From Allantophomopsis cytisporea (lineage: Eukaryota; Ascomycota; Leotiomycetes; Phacidiales; Phacidiaceae): a stretch of 64,000 nt of DNA. The position numbers and the translations under genes were made by a program. Location: contig CP103029.1 in NCBI GenBank assembly GCA_024752435.1, forward strand, positions 1,240,001-1,304,000, in the 5' to 3' direction. Of this stretch, positions 11,295 to 23,750 are shown piece after piece (the first letter of the stretch is position 1; each line of letters starts with the position of its first letter). The notes under the pieces are model-generated. The model was not told the DNA's origin. It saw only the letters and a list, made by a program, of their open reading frames with translations, and searched no databases.

Positions 11295-12761
11295 GATGGG
11301 CGACTGGAATGGGTGGTCGTCGTGGTGTCTTGTCGAATGTCGATGCCGAATATCTCGTTCAGTCTCGTCGCGATGGGGCGCTTCTCAAGATTTCCCGCAC
11401 CTGCAAAACTAGGGTTGGCCCTAGAGAGTCCATTTGCGCACAACATCCAGATTTCAGGCCTTACATATATGGCATAAACCTCAACCATCACAAGAACATC
11501 ACGAATTTCGAATTACGTTGATTGTAAGCATATCTGATATTCTTAATTTCTGGTTCTTCAAATATTCAAGTCAAGAACATCTAGAATTTGCAAAGGTTCC
11601 TCGTCAGTTAAGAATATTTTGACAGAGCATGCGATTAACATCTGAGGCTCCATTGTTTAAGAAATCAATTATTACCACTTGCTATGTTATCCATCATGTT
11701 TACATTTCAATATTAATCTCAATCAATCTTCATCTTCCTTGAGTGCATTGTTTTTGTCATTGTCTTTGATATGCATTCTGATTTTCTTTAATTGAAGCTC
11801 ATAAGGCCCAAAAAACACAAGCTAACTTTTCTAAATCACCGCAATTTGTAAAGGTCGTATTGCATATTATACTTTTTCAATCGATTGAGGCTGATGAAGC
11901 TCTTACATGCCTCGATCCTCATGGAAACAAACATTGACTTCCAATTACAGTTCCTTTGCACGGAATTCATGCTCTCCGAAATTTCCAACATCTTGCTTCC
12001 AGCTTCGGTGCCTCAAGCTTTGCTGGCGCTTCCGACTATCAGAGTTTCATATTCGTCTCGAACATCAAACTGAATTCAGGCATTCTCAGGTGACACATGG
12101 CGGTTACCAGCCTTATGGCTTCGGATTGTAGATGCTTAGAATGTCGAATAAGCTTTATACCGCTTTACATCATCAACTCATCTGTGCGGATGTTACTTGC
12201 TAAAATATAATGCTCAAGCTCGACACTACATAGATCTCGACCAAGAGCAGTAGACAGCAGAAAGAAAGCCAACGCTATATATCATTGGAACGAGGTCTTT
12301 TGTCAAATGCGACCAATCTTGCGCTGTATACCGGATGGCCAAGTATTCAACTCGATATCAGATTCAAGAGTGATCCATCCACCCTTGATGTTTAATGCAT
12401 TTCGTAGATCAGGCGAGTCAGGAAATCCGAAGGGGCGCAAAGCTCTGGACATTTGTTAGAGATGAGCCAAAATCCATTAAGCATGTCTTAAAGTTTCTGG
12501 ATCTGGGGTAGATCCCTGAGCGGAAAGCATTCTTTCCGTTGTCCATCAAGTGGCGGAGCTATCAAGTGTCAATATATATGCTCTTATTCATCTCTTTCAG
12601 AAAACGAAATTCCATGCAGCATCTAATTTCAGTCCTTCTCAACGATCTTTATTATTCTCTCATTTCGCCTGCCCCAGTGGCAGCCATACTAATCTTTATC
12701 TATTCAAGAGAAACTTAATAGCCAGCTCTCAAACATACCTCATTACCCCTCGAGGCCCAAT
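11295..12761. other. Intergenic, no gene seen
   Basis: The first part is the RPS18 promoter. The rest is AT-rich with several short random frames. No exon chain or domain was found. Confidence 0.6.
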
Positions 12762-13599
12762 ATGTATCTTTTAGCTATCATTTTCGCGTCTCTCTTGGGA
12801 CAGCTTTCTCTCGTTTCTGCAGGTATGCAATATGGAGTGGTAGGTGTATAGCAAGCGTTGACTTTTGTAGCACCACACCCACTTGAAAATGGCATCTGGC
12901 CAGAACATTCGCTACAAGAGACGCGCAGTATGGTCTGGGTACCACGAAAACTGCAAAAAAGGAAGAACAGCAACACTGAAACCGTGCAGATTACCGACAT
13001 CACAGAACAGCAAATCACAGAAACTCAACGAGGCCAAGAAGTGCAGCTCACAGTGCTTGTGGAGAAGAAGATTACGGAGATCAAACAAACCAAGATTGCG
13101 AAAGACAATGTGCGCCAGAACCACTACGCAGCTAAGAACAAGAACGTAGTAAGTACTCTTTCTCAATGATGACCAGAACCCCACCTGACACATTCAGAAC
13201 ACTGTCATTACCGTTGTCACAGAGATTATCGATGTCCGTGATATCAATAATAAAAACATTCGTTACATGACTCATCAAGTCAAAGCCAACAACGGTGCTG
13301 CCCAGGAAATTGCAGTCCAAGTTACAGAGATCAAACAGATCACCATCTTCATCCCCACCAAGACATCAGCCAAGGGTGCTTCGGCCACGGATAATGTACA
13401 GGATGCCGCTGTTAGTGCAAGTGCTGCGGCAGCCATGCAAACCGTTGCAGATGCCAATGCCCCTTTCACACCATCCAACTCGACCATGATACTGCCGGCA
13501 GGCGCTGAGGCGCCAGCTGCTGAGAATGTTGAGCTGGACCCGGCGGCTATTGTTGAGGATTTGCAAACAGATCTCTTTGTACAGCAGATGACTGCATAG
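12762..13599 (+). CDS. Secreted protein of unknown function, V/T/E/I-rich
   Basis: Three exons (12762-12822, 12871-13148, 13198-13599) give 246 residues with consistent phases. Residues 1-20 (MYLLAIIFASLLGQLSLVSA) form a signal peptide. The body alternates short beta-prone phrases such as VQITDITEQQITE, VEKKITEIKQTK, VITVVTEIIDVRD and VQVTEIKQITIFIP. These look like a diverged internal repeat built on V-x-E-I-K/T. The C-terminal third is Ala/Pro-rich and acidic. There is no transmembrane segment, GPI signal or cysteine-rich pattern. I do not recognise a named family, though the composition recalls uncharacterised secreted fungal proteins. Introns are 48-49 nt with TAG/CAG acceptors. Confidence 0.75.
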
Positions 13600-14550
13600 T
13601 GAGATGGCATTGGGATTCAGGGCTAGCAATTTGTTTTTGGAGCCGGGCAGGGTGCGCTGGTTCGTCTGCCTTACTCCTTATCACTTGACATTAACGGTTT
13701 ATGATAATCCATGATCTTACCGGTAGATCCGGTATTGCAATATGACATCTGCTGCTAGCTAAATTCTGATGCATGACTGACTACCAAGGTATTATTGGGT
13801 ATGATGAGTGACTATGTATTTGTGTACCTGGTAATATGTAGTGAAACAGGGACAGCAGATGATAAATACTCGAAGGAATGACCCTTGATGAGTTGTGGAT
13901 ATTGTTATAATACCAATGCAAATGCTGACATCACAACTCTCACAGACTTTTAACTATGTTCCTTGTGGTTTAACTTATCCTTGAATACAACAAAGTCGAT
14001 AGGGACAGCTAGACAGAAGACTCTACCTAACGTGAACCCAATATACCTACTAAACGGTTCCATGTTGCCAATAAATTATAATTAAAATAAAACTTAGATA
14101 CATCTGATACATGTCATATTGATTTCGTAACACCTTAGTTCTGATCGAGAGCTCACGGTTGAGTAGTGACATAACGAATAATTAATAAGAATTCACTAGT
14201 ACTTTTTGTTGCATGGTACTCATTGGCTCTATAATCGAGCCAGCATGGGATATGAATTTCTCTTTGCTACCTTTTATATTTCATAGTGTGTTCATCAGTG
14301 ATATCGTCATAATACTAACTTGTTCTATGATGATATTTTTATTTGCTTTTTTCTTTTTTACATTTTTTTATTTAAATTTCTAACTGTTCCAATTTTGATT
14401 TTCACCGAAGGTTGATTTTTCTGATTAAAGGGGTTGGGATTTGCAGGAATTTCTCTTCGTTCTCGACACTTGGCTTTCTAATTCGTTCCTAGCGTCAATA
14501 ACAGTGTATAGCTTAATCACTTTGATTTTCAATTTGATTTAACGAATATC
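13600..14550. other. Convergent AT-rich spacer
   Basis: Strongly A/T-rich, including T-rich runs near 14330-14390. It contains the 3' ends of two convergent genes and nothing else I can support. Confidence 0.6.
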
Positions 14551-15869
14551 TCAAAACTTTGAAGAAACCCAAGAAATCCATGTCCTGGCCTGTTCACCAG
14601 GGGTTTTGTAACCAAAAACAAGGTCGTTTACAGGCATATCATGTGCCTCTCCCTTAGTGTAAACAGTTTCACACTTGTCACCCATGACGCTCTTGATAGT
14701 TTTCGCCCATTCCTTAATCCCATCTATCAAGACCTAGAATATCAAAAAGTTAGCATGTATCTCAACCCGAGAATGGAAAGTCGAAATCGAAAAGCTTACC
14801 TCCTCCTCGCCCGCCAGAATAAGCATCTCCTCGACCATATACCCTTCCCACCAACTAACCGGCGCCATAATAGATTGATTATAGTTATCCTCCGTCTTAT
14901 TGTGAGGCCATGGGTCACCGAGCCAGGCTTCACTCCATTTGGTGCCCGCTTCTGCATGGATGCTGTCTTTGTAGGCATTGTACTTCCAGCTGGGCTTAGA
15001 AGTATCAAAATCTACCCACGGGGAGACGAGAGCAACACCCTTGAGTTTGCTTTTAAGCTCGAGGGGCTCCACGGAGGGATGCGGATGAGTCAGATGCGAG
15101 ATTAAGCTCAGGGAGATATTGCCGCCAGCTGAGTCTCCTGTCACAATAATGTTGGAAGGAGATTTATGCAAATCTTCGACAAGATGACGAAGGATGGCAG
15201 TGGCCTGCTCGAGTTGACGGGGATATCGGGCTTCTGGAGCAAGATCTGTGATCATTAGACCTGCCGAGGCAAAGAGATGGACGAAACAGACATGATAGTA
15301 CTTTGAGTTTGAGTTGAGGATTTGAACAGGTACATACCGTAGGAAAGAGAGACGAAGGAAGCTTCAACACCGTCCTTTGACAGGGCCTGCTGGTAATTGT
15401 GCATCAATTCATACGCCTCTGGAACACTTGGGAGGACATATCCACCACCATGGAAGTTAAGCACGATCTTATCGGCACTCTTGGGGCCTATCCAGTGTGC
15501 CTCTGTACCATCTTCTAATACTGTTATTGTGGGACTAATGCCAAATTTCTTGCAAAAGATGGTATACGCTTTATCAGTGGGTGGAATTAAATAACTGCGG
15601 TCTATTAGCATTACATGTTAGTAACGAAATTTGAGCAATATAACTAACTGTTGTTGTCTTGTGTTTGTGCTCCTCGTGAGAGTACGTATCATTGTATACA
15701 GAACGTACTTGCGGTACTCCGGAGGACGTTTCCCACCTCTAATGAGACCTGTAAAGCAAGCAGTTATTGCTTGTATGAGGACGTTGAAAAGCTTGGGAAT
15801 CAGCGCAAGTTTCTCCACTGTACTCATTTTTTTGAGGTCCCTCTCAATTGATCTTGTTGACGAAGACAT
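14551..15869 (-). CDS. Alpha/beta hydrolase, hormone-sensitive-lipase-like esterase
   Basis: Four exons on the minus strand (15869-15649, 15594-15338, 15260-14800, 14733-14551) give 373 residues. The oxyanion motif HGGGYVLP, the nucleophile elbow GDSAGG and a C-terminal GEAHDMP histidine are present; the acid residue probably lies in the GEEE-VLIDGI stretch at the last junction. Such enzymes hydrolyse short esters or act in fungal secondary metabolism. The N-terminus has a hydrophobic helix (LIPKLFNVLIQAITACFTGL) that may associate with membrane, a common feature of this fungal subgroup. The exon 1 to 2 junction was set by alignment-like continuity (RQQ-YLIPPTDKAY); a less likely donor lies upstream. 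The substrate cannot be named from sequence. Confidence 0.87.
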
Positions 15870-17189
15870 TTTGAAAATTGTTATACGATCACCAGGAGAG
15901 TGGTAGATGGAGTGAGTAGAGAAATGCTTTGGGAAAACAGACGTATGTGGAAAGAGAAACACAAGATAAAGAACGACTGATTCTAGGATCAGATACATAT
16001 ATGGCAATATAGCTTACATATCAAACTGTAAGGGGTGTCCTCCGTTGATTACGCAGCACATACCTCGCTCCAAACTAACTGATAGGATAGATGTTATCAG
16101 ACTTCCAAAGCTGGGGCAAAACGTTCGTTACTTCGACATACCCCGCAAGTTACCACGGCTAGACTTAGCAATTCTGGAAGTGATTAACTCCCGAGCTATT
16201 CCCGAGCTATCGCATTGTACATATATACATACATACATAAAGCTTTACTCAACACATCGGAGCTCCCCACAGGGTGCGTAGTCGCATAGTCTGCACATTT
16301 CATATTAAATCTTTGTGAGACTCTACTGCATAGTAATACCTGCAAACATAGAGATATTGTGCGTCGGGATTACAAAATAATCTTAGCAGAATGTCATACA
16401 AGAAACCAAGCACAATAAAATTGTTGTCTGCGAGGAAGTAATTTGAATACAGCAACAACATGGAGACTCGCTTCAACCATGTGTGAAGGAACTGCTACTC
16501 CTTCGGTAGCATTGTTATTCTTTACAACTGAATTGAAATTTGGCATCAACATTCAAGTTGACATTTCGAGGAAGCCCTCATTTATCGTTGCAAATAACAT
16601 CATAAACCTCCAATAGCATCTCGCTACTGCTACGAAAAGCGATGTCTAAATGTCGCCACTATCTTTTTACTGTTAACTGAGGGAATGAGATGAGGGAAAC
16701 AAGTCAACGCGCGCAGTAAAATATTCACAATTCTCTTGTTCATACCGTCAAACAAGTCTGGTATCCACGGAATTATTATATAAGGCAAACTATACAGCAT
16801 AGGATAGTAGGTCAATGCAGAATGTTTTGGCTGCCTTGCTACATGAGTGAGCTGTACGGTATACTTAGATGCACAACCCACAGAACTTTGCAGTTCGACT
16901 TGGTACGTATCTAACTGTGCCTCGAAAATCCATATTAGGCATAAATTTCAAGTCATGTTTGATTGAACAAAGACCACATAAGTTCCCTAGGACCTATGAA
17001 AGACATGACACAAAAGAGAATTCCTTAAATCTAAGTGGAAATGACATAATATTCAAGAAGTATGTTCTACTGAAAGAACCTCGAAATGACATGGTTAATA
17101 GATAACAGTAAGCAATGTATATAGCTTTCTTTTCTGGAAAGTCAAGAGTTGATCTTGAAACAATCAAGATATCACATCCTTCATTGGAA
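15870..17189. other. Intergenic, no gene seen
   Basis: AT-rich. A small direct duplication (cccgagctatt) occurs near 16190-16210 next to a run of catacata. No coding frame was supported. Confidence 0.6.
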
Positions 17190-17699
17190 TCACGGAAATA
17201 TAAGCCCAATTTTGTCACATATGGAGTGCATCGTGATAATGTATCTGTAAGTCACAATGTCACCTTGTGAGAGATTGAGATCCAGATATATTTTCAGCAG
17301 CACATTATCGCTTAGGCTGCGGAGAAACAAAGAAATAATGCAAAGTTCATTGCTATATGAGTAAGTAACAAAATCAACGCCAAGAGATTTACTATCATCA
17401 TCTATCACGGCATCTGTTGATGCCCATCGAGTCCGAGCAGCATAGTAACACAACCTGCTCTTCACTAACAGCCTATATTGGAATCAGCACGAATTCAAGT
17501 CCATGGAATGCTACTATGGGTTTAGCACTCACTACCGAATACATTGAACACCGCAATTCATAGCGTAGATGGTCCGCGTATCAGAACATCCATTCGGACA
17601 ATCCTTGATATCGCCCTTGGGCCAATCCTTGCAACGTTCATCCTTGGGTGGCCAGGCGTTATGACCGCACTGGTACACGAAGAAGTGCTTCAGGCACAT
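17190..17699 (-). CDS. Small Cys/His-rich hypothetical protein
   Basis: Two exons on the minus strand, 17699-17536 and 17472-17190, give 148 residues. The intron has a GTAGTG donor and an AATATAG acceptor, and phase 2 joining gives CIRLLVKSRLCYYAARTRW. The N-terminal part has a CGHNAWPP motif and ordered cysteines (KDC-PNGC, NCGVQC) followed by a second SRLCYY group, like a small zinc-binding fold. Similar MC-x-Y-x-CGH starts occur in lineage-specific fungal proteins of unknown role. The C-terminal 60 residues are less convincing and may contain another intron. The region is AT-rich, next to the 2EXR paralogues. No function can be assigned. Confidence 0.5.
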
Positions 17700-18799
17700 A
17701 TTGGAATTATATCTGATTCGATGTTCGTGGTTGTAGATTGGGAGACCGGTCTCAGATATTGCTCAACTTGCTTAGTTTGAGAGCAAGTTGATGTTTTGTT
17801 TGAGAGAGACAAGAAGATTCCACGTCGTAGAGTTGCTTAAATACTTGCGGTTACATGGTGCCACAAGGCGGAATGTCACGTTATGGTCCCTTAATCTCAA
17901 TGATTCGAATCATAGGTAGAGAAAATTGCTATAGTATCAACGTCTGCGTAGTTAGTAGGGTCACTTGATACGTGCTCAAGATTGTTTCTCTCTCCTTAGT
18001 AGTATCGTTCTGTATGGTTCGAGCCCGAGATAGGTGTTCTGCTTGGCTTACGTATCATTAATAAGCCACCAGACCATATGTATGTTGGCACTATAGTCAC
18101 AGGCATTCCTCGGTAGCTTGGATCTCGAGTGGTTGATAAGTGTTAAGTTGTGACGTGGATGTCAAACTTGCTAGATTTGTGGTCTGCGATTGCTTCAGCC
18201 GAAGGACATCACATACTTGACTATGAAGTTATGACCTGGTTCTAAGATAGATGATCACTTGGGGGCTCATATACTACAGAGTCACACCTTGTTAATACGT
18301 GTTAGATCATAAGGATGTTTTCCATTATCTTGATTTGCTTAATCCAGCCGCCTCCAGAGCATGGTACATATCCTGCTTTGATGTCCAACTGGTATTAATA
18401 TATAAGTCTATAGATCTTAGCTAACACTTTCAAAGCTCCCATAGCATATCGAACAAGCGCAAGTTTGTATAATTTCTGAAAGTGCGTAAACTTAGTAAAC
18501 TATTGAGTAGAACAGATGCAGAGGTTCATAGGCTAGAGCGTCCATTCCGACTAATCTGGATAGATGGTTGGCTCACTTTCAGATATGTTGAAATAAATCA
18601 AAAACAACCCTCCATAAGATACGCAGGTTTATTATCCTCTAATATTTCAAGCTCCCAAGGTTGACTTTGCAAGAAAGTAAGCGAAGTGATCTGAGTCTTC
18701 TTCCTCACATATGCCTCTCCCTCGACAGACTATTTTGCTTCCGGCAACCACCACATTCACAAACTAAAGCAACCTACGACATCAATTCAACGGCCAGTT
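17700..18799. other. Intergenic, no gene seen
   Basis: AT-rich, without supported coding frames. The last 150 bases form the pyrimidine-rich leader of the first 2EXR gene. Confidence 0.6.
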
Positions 18800-20039
18800 A
18801 TGACCCAACCCCCAACTACGGCAGCTCCTGCTGCTTTAAATAATCCCAAATCTCTCGTCAAGAAGCTAACGGTCACTGACCTTGTCAAGAAGTCAAAAGT
18901 TGCTGACCTCGTCAAGAAAGCTACGGCCGCGAATCCTATTAGCAATGCAACCAAAACCGAACTTGGAAAAATCGTGCGTGTCTCACCAAATATTCGGCAT
19001 GACGTTCTGTGGACCATCTACGATATTTCACGAATGAATCTCACTACACAAGAGCAGACATCTGAGAGCATGCGCATCATCAACTCGTGTGCCCTAATCT
19101 TGAAATTTGCTGGTAAGTCTAAGCTCTAGATCATATGACTACGAGACTGATTTTCTTCCTACCAGATACTGAGAAGGTCGATTTTCCGTTTCTCAAGCTT
19201 CCTGGCGAGGTTCGCAACAAGATTTACCAGTATATTCTTGGCCCGGCTGGCACCATTCGCAGACCAAACAGGGAGAGAAAATGCCCAGGACCCTCATTCA
19301 TTTCAGGAGACTGCGGTTACCATATTTCGGACCGTGATCTTGTCCATAGCATGCTTGACCTTTCAATCATGCGTACTTGTAAGCAGATTTATTCGGAATT
19401 CATAACAATCTTCTTTGCACACCACACCTTTAGGTTTCTCTGCTCATGCATACTGGAGAGGTTCCTTGACTTTGAATGTCTCTTGGAAGGTTTCCGCTGC
19501 CTCAGGAAGGTTATAGTGAAGTGGGATGGAAGATGGAGGAGTGTTGCCTTCCAAAAACTTTCGGAATGCTACGGTTTGACCCATCTTAAGCTCATCGCTG
19601 GTAGTGGCACCAAGTTCCGTACTTCCCCAGAATACTATTCAGGCACATCTGGCCGTGCAGCTACGCTTAGACAGGCAGATGGAATACAGGACTTGCTCCG
19701 CTTGAAAGGCTTGAAGAGCGTTATAGTCGCAAGGGATAAAGATGGTCATCGCCCGGATGTTTTGTTGGATGAGAGAAAATCGGTACAGGACTTGCTGCAA
19801 AACACTATCACCAAGCAAAAGACTGCGGTAATACCTCTTACATCAAAGTCAAGAAATGATTAGCTAACGCCTTGGTAATAGGCAGATAAGAGGGTCTGGA
19901 AGGTTGAAATCCAGGAGCGTCTTAATCACCGAGCTGCCATGAACAAAGTAAGTAGTCAATCCAGAACACGTGAGTCTAGCTAATGGACCTACAGCGCATT
20001 ATTGAAGAAGAAAATCTAAGCCGCAAGCTTCTAAAGTGA
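18800..20039 (+). CDS. 2EXR-domain protein, paralogue 1
   Basis: Four exons (18800-19112, 19166-19827, 19882-19947, 19995-20039) give 361 residues. The core motif FPFLKLPGEVRNKIYQYIL, near residue 110, is the hallmark of the fungal 2EXR family, whose cellular role is poorly known. The N-terminal 50 residues hold an imperfect repeat (LVKKLTVTD, LVKKSKVAD, LVKKATAAN). After the core come conserved aromatic/cysteine segments (MRTCKQIYSEF) and a basic, helical C-terminus. Its intron positions and the 66-nt third exon are repeated in the paralogue at 22.3-23.8 kb. All phases agree, so this copy looks intact. Confidence 0.78.
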
Positions 20040-22333
20040 GATAAAAATTTGTGGATCAGCGCGGGAAGCTTAAGTGATGTTGATTGAGGTGATTAAAGGA
20101 AGAATTCTGATTCTCAGGAGACAAACAGAAATTCTAACATCTCTAAGCGTATAGTTCTAACTGCAAACATTGTGAATATGTTACTATGTTCTAATAATAC
20201 TTGTGATTAAAGTTTCTCGCCGAATAAACCGGTTTACTCACAAGTAAATAAGGTATCGTGAGAAATCCGGCTTGGCAATGTTTCATAACTATGTTATTTA
20301 TACATGATTAAAGAGATTTCAGTCTATTAAGCACTTTGGTTTATGTCTTATGCCTTTTAAACATCATACCGAAAAGTTGATAACGAGATTCCGAAACATA
20401 ATTACTTAATGAGAAAGAAATGCGTTGAATTAAAATCATTAACAACAATGGTTTAGATGCTTCAAGACGGACATATCATAGCTGGTACTCTTATATTTGG
20501 TATCTTTATCAGTACAGTGATCATAGTAACTAATTTCTCTGCATCTTCTAAACTACCTTATGGTTCTATGTAAATTAAGGGTTATTAAACAACCCGGTTT
20601 GATGAACCCATTGAATTCACTTGCAACCTGACCAATCGTAAGTAGATTGAAGCAACAGGGATAAGCGTAAATATCGATTTATATAGCGTTCTTCAAAGAC
20701 CTCCATCTGCTTTTGATACATCAGCATGGGAAGGTGAGCAAAGTGATACGTGTGAACCACCAACTTCTCACCGACCCTCGACAACTTCCAGTTTATAATA
20801 CTACATGATGGCTTTCAAAACATAATCTGCCGCAACCATTGCTTTGGTCATCCATAACTAATTTCTGAAGCGAATTAAAAGGAGAAACGACACGCCCTAG
20901 CTCACAATCTACGTCTTTCGCCAGAATACCACGATTCGCTCCTACAAATTATTTGAAAATTATCGAGAATAAAAACTTAAGTATAGATGCTAAAGTGTAT
21001 GATTACTATGGCTGAAGTGTTTACATGGCATATCCTGCTGATGTGTTCGAATTCCACTCCCATTATTTGAAAGCTAACCTACTGGCTAGCAGATAAGTAT
21101 TGGTGCCAGATTTCGTGACACTTGTCATTTCACATGGGATGTGAGACAAGATCTATGAATACATCCATAGTCCTCGGTCGATGTATGAAGCTGAGAAGAA
21201 TAAGGTATCAGAATCATCAACGGACACAGAAAAGCGCTTATTTAGGTTGCCAGAGCCACTTGCAAGCTATAGAATTCTCATACTTTCAATCATATGTACC
21301 TGTAAGCAAACCAACAAATATTTCTAATCCTTGGCTTTCTCTAGCTGTGTCATCAAATTCTACTACTTATGCATTCTGGAAAGATGCCTTGCGCGTATGA
21401 AGGCTGTCCTATCCTGAGAAGCATCTTGTGAAATCGAGTAGGATTTGGACCTGGAAGCATGCGCGGTACTCTTTGATTGTTTTTGCTTCATGGTGATTTC
21501 AGAATCATCAATGGTTAAATCGAGCACCAATACTGGAAATTATCAAGACGGACGACATTCAAGATCCTACTTGCTTGAACTGTCTTGAAAGTGTTGATAC
21601 GTAGATGTGCTTGGGTAAAGTAGATGCCACTGCAGCTGCTACGACATGTCTATATACTTCATTTATCATGTAAAGGGAGAGTGTCACTTGAGAGCGGATT
21701 CCACGCTCAGATCACTCAACCACAGTTTAACGCAGGCTCTTCATCAATCAAGTTATACAAAAGTTCTGACAATACTTCCGGATAGGAAACACGAAAAGAA
21801 AATGCGACTTTCATAGGTCTGCAATAATAGATTGACAACTTGATTTCAACATAGTTAATTATCATAAGCCTTATGTTATATCGTTCAGATTAACGCATGT
21901 GCAAAAGTTCTATGTGAAAAGCAAGACTGCTAAGATTGTGTAGTGAATAACAGAAAATATTCAAACCTTCTAAGGAGGGATGGGATATTGAGAGTGTGAA
22001 AGGCAGAGTGGTAGCATTCAAGGGACTAAAGAATGTACACAATCCAGTACTCCTTCGTCGTAAAAAATTGACGTCGTGAACTTTGACTTCATTCCTCGGA
22101 TGAGTACAGTTAGGAACTCACATAGATTTGCTTAGAAACCATGGTCCCTTTTTACTTCCGCTGCTCTAGGTACACTCAACCTCACGTGAAAGTGAGCAAG
22201 AACATTATCGGTCAACTAGTCGCCACCTATACCTCCATAAACCCTCCACACCCGACAACAACCAACCTCAACCTCCAGCAGCCGCCGCAGAAGCAGAATT
22301 GGGTTTTACCAACATGACTTCCACTGCCGCTCA
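20040..22333. other. AT-rich spacer between 2EXR paralogues
   Basis: About 2.3 kb with high A/T content and no supported gene. It could be decayed repeat DNA, but I see no terminal repeats or transposase-like frame. Confidence 0.55.
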
Positions 22334-23750
22334 ATGGGAGAGGCCACTGCTACCAGCATTGTCAACGGTGGCGATATGACAACAAAAGATATCAAACGCA
22401 CAAATTCTATTCGCGAATCTGAAGCCATACACCAGTGACTGATACTGCGTCCCAAGTCAGTAAAGTTACCTTGGTTAATAAAGCAACGCTCTGGTCTCAG
22501 CTGAAGTTGTCCCAAAACGTCCAGAAGCTTCTCAAAGATTTTGACGGACTCGGAAATCCAGGAGGAGTCGATAAAGATGATTTTGTACGATCCATACGCC
22601 TCTCGCCACGTTCACGCGATGATCTCTCCACGGCCATCTTTGAATTGACTGAGATGAGCAGGGGACCAATTGAGATGACCTTGGCTTTCATGGAGATCAT
22701 CTGTAATGCTCTCAAACCCTGCAGTTTGCTGGTAGCTTCAATCGTAAATAGCATTGCTTCTCTGGCTAACGACGTCTTTTGCAGATTTGCCAGAATGTGC
22801 AACTTTTCAATTTATGAAACTTCCTAAAGAGATTTGCAACATCATCTATGGATATATCCTCGGCCCTAAATGCTACATCCACAAACTTGGGACTAAGGCG
22901 AAATGTCCAGGAGTCTGCATAAATCCTGGCCCCTGGCAAAGCCATATCAATGTGGTGAAAGCTCGGCACAGAATCAAGCAATACGTATTACACGTCTTGA
23001 CCTCGCCCATGATGTTTACGTGCTACCAGGTATATATTCAGGTGTTGCTAAGCTTTTCTCTTACATCCGCTTATGCGTTAACAGGTATACAATGAAATGA
23101 CACCAATGTTCTTTGGTCATTTCAGCTTCGACTTCTTCCGCACATGTGTGCTTGGCAATTTTCTTCATTGTAGGTGTCCAGCTGCTGGATTCAATGGAAT
23201 CCAACGACTTCGTGTGAAGTGGACTGGGCCTGGCAGAGATGGCGCCTTAGCTATGCTGAAAGCGTGCACATACTTGTCGGAGCTGCGCATTGGTGTTGTG
23301 GAAAACACAAAGCTTCGACTGACAACCCGTGAGCACATGCTCCAGAGTTGCTTTCCTGGTAGACCCATCACTCTTGCTGAGATAGCTGGAATCGACTCCC
23401 TCCTTGAATCGCGCGGCCTGAGAAGTGTTCAGGTTGAGAAGTTCGAGAACTTAGAAGGTACTTTCAAAAACGGAGAGACATTGTCGCTGCAAAGCTTGCT
23501 TCAATTTGCAACTCAACCAAAGTCGCCTGTGAGTTGTTTAATTCTTCGTAAGAGCCATGACACTGACTCGCTCATAGCAATATAAAACTGATTGTGAAGC
23601 TGTTGTCCAGCGTTCTCTTAATCGCCGCGTTAACTGCAACAAAGTAAGCATTATATCTAAGTACGTCTATCTCAAACTAACTCGTCGCAGCGAACTATAA
23701 ACTTGAAAGCCACAGAGCAGAGAAACGCCGCGAAAGTAATTACTGCGTGA
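22334..23750 (+). CDS. 2EXR-like protein, paralogue 2 (5' end uncertain)
   Basis: Confident exons are 22785-23029, 23085-23528 and 23578-23643, plus a final exon from 23691. The frame at 22436-22720 matches the N-terminal half of paralogue 1 but has no in-frame ATG. I propose a short first exon at 22334-22367 with a weak GTGGCG donor. The junction before 22785 also needs a poor GTTTGC donor for phase to match, so this copy may be slightly damaged. The core reads FQFMKLPKEICNIIYGYIL, where the R of the E-x-R signature is Cys. Downstream, CYQVYNEM, RLRVKW and LLESRGLRSVQV parallel paralogue 1. The end is either 23750 or, if one more intron is used, about 23830, with a basic GGKPTRKRSK tail. Confidence 0.6.

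Noticed and set aside
11057..11491. 144-codon minus-strand frame
   Set aside because: Runs across RPS18 exon 2 in the wrong frame and through its first intron; a shadow.
20040..22333. Possible transposon remnant in the AT-rich spacer
   Set aside because: I looked for terminal repeats, target duplications and transposase-like frames and saw none; base composition alone is not enough.
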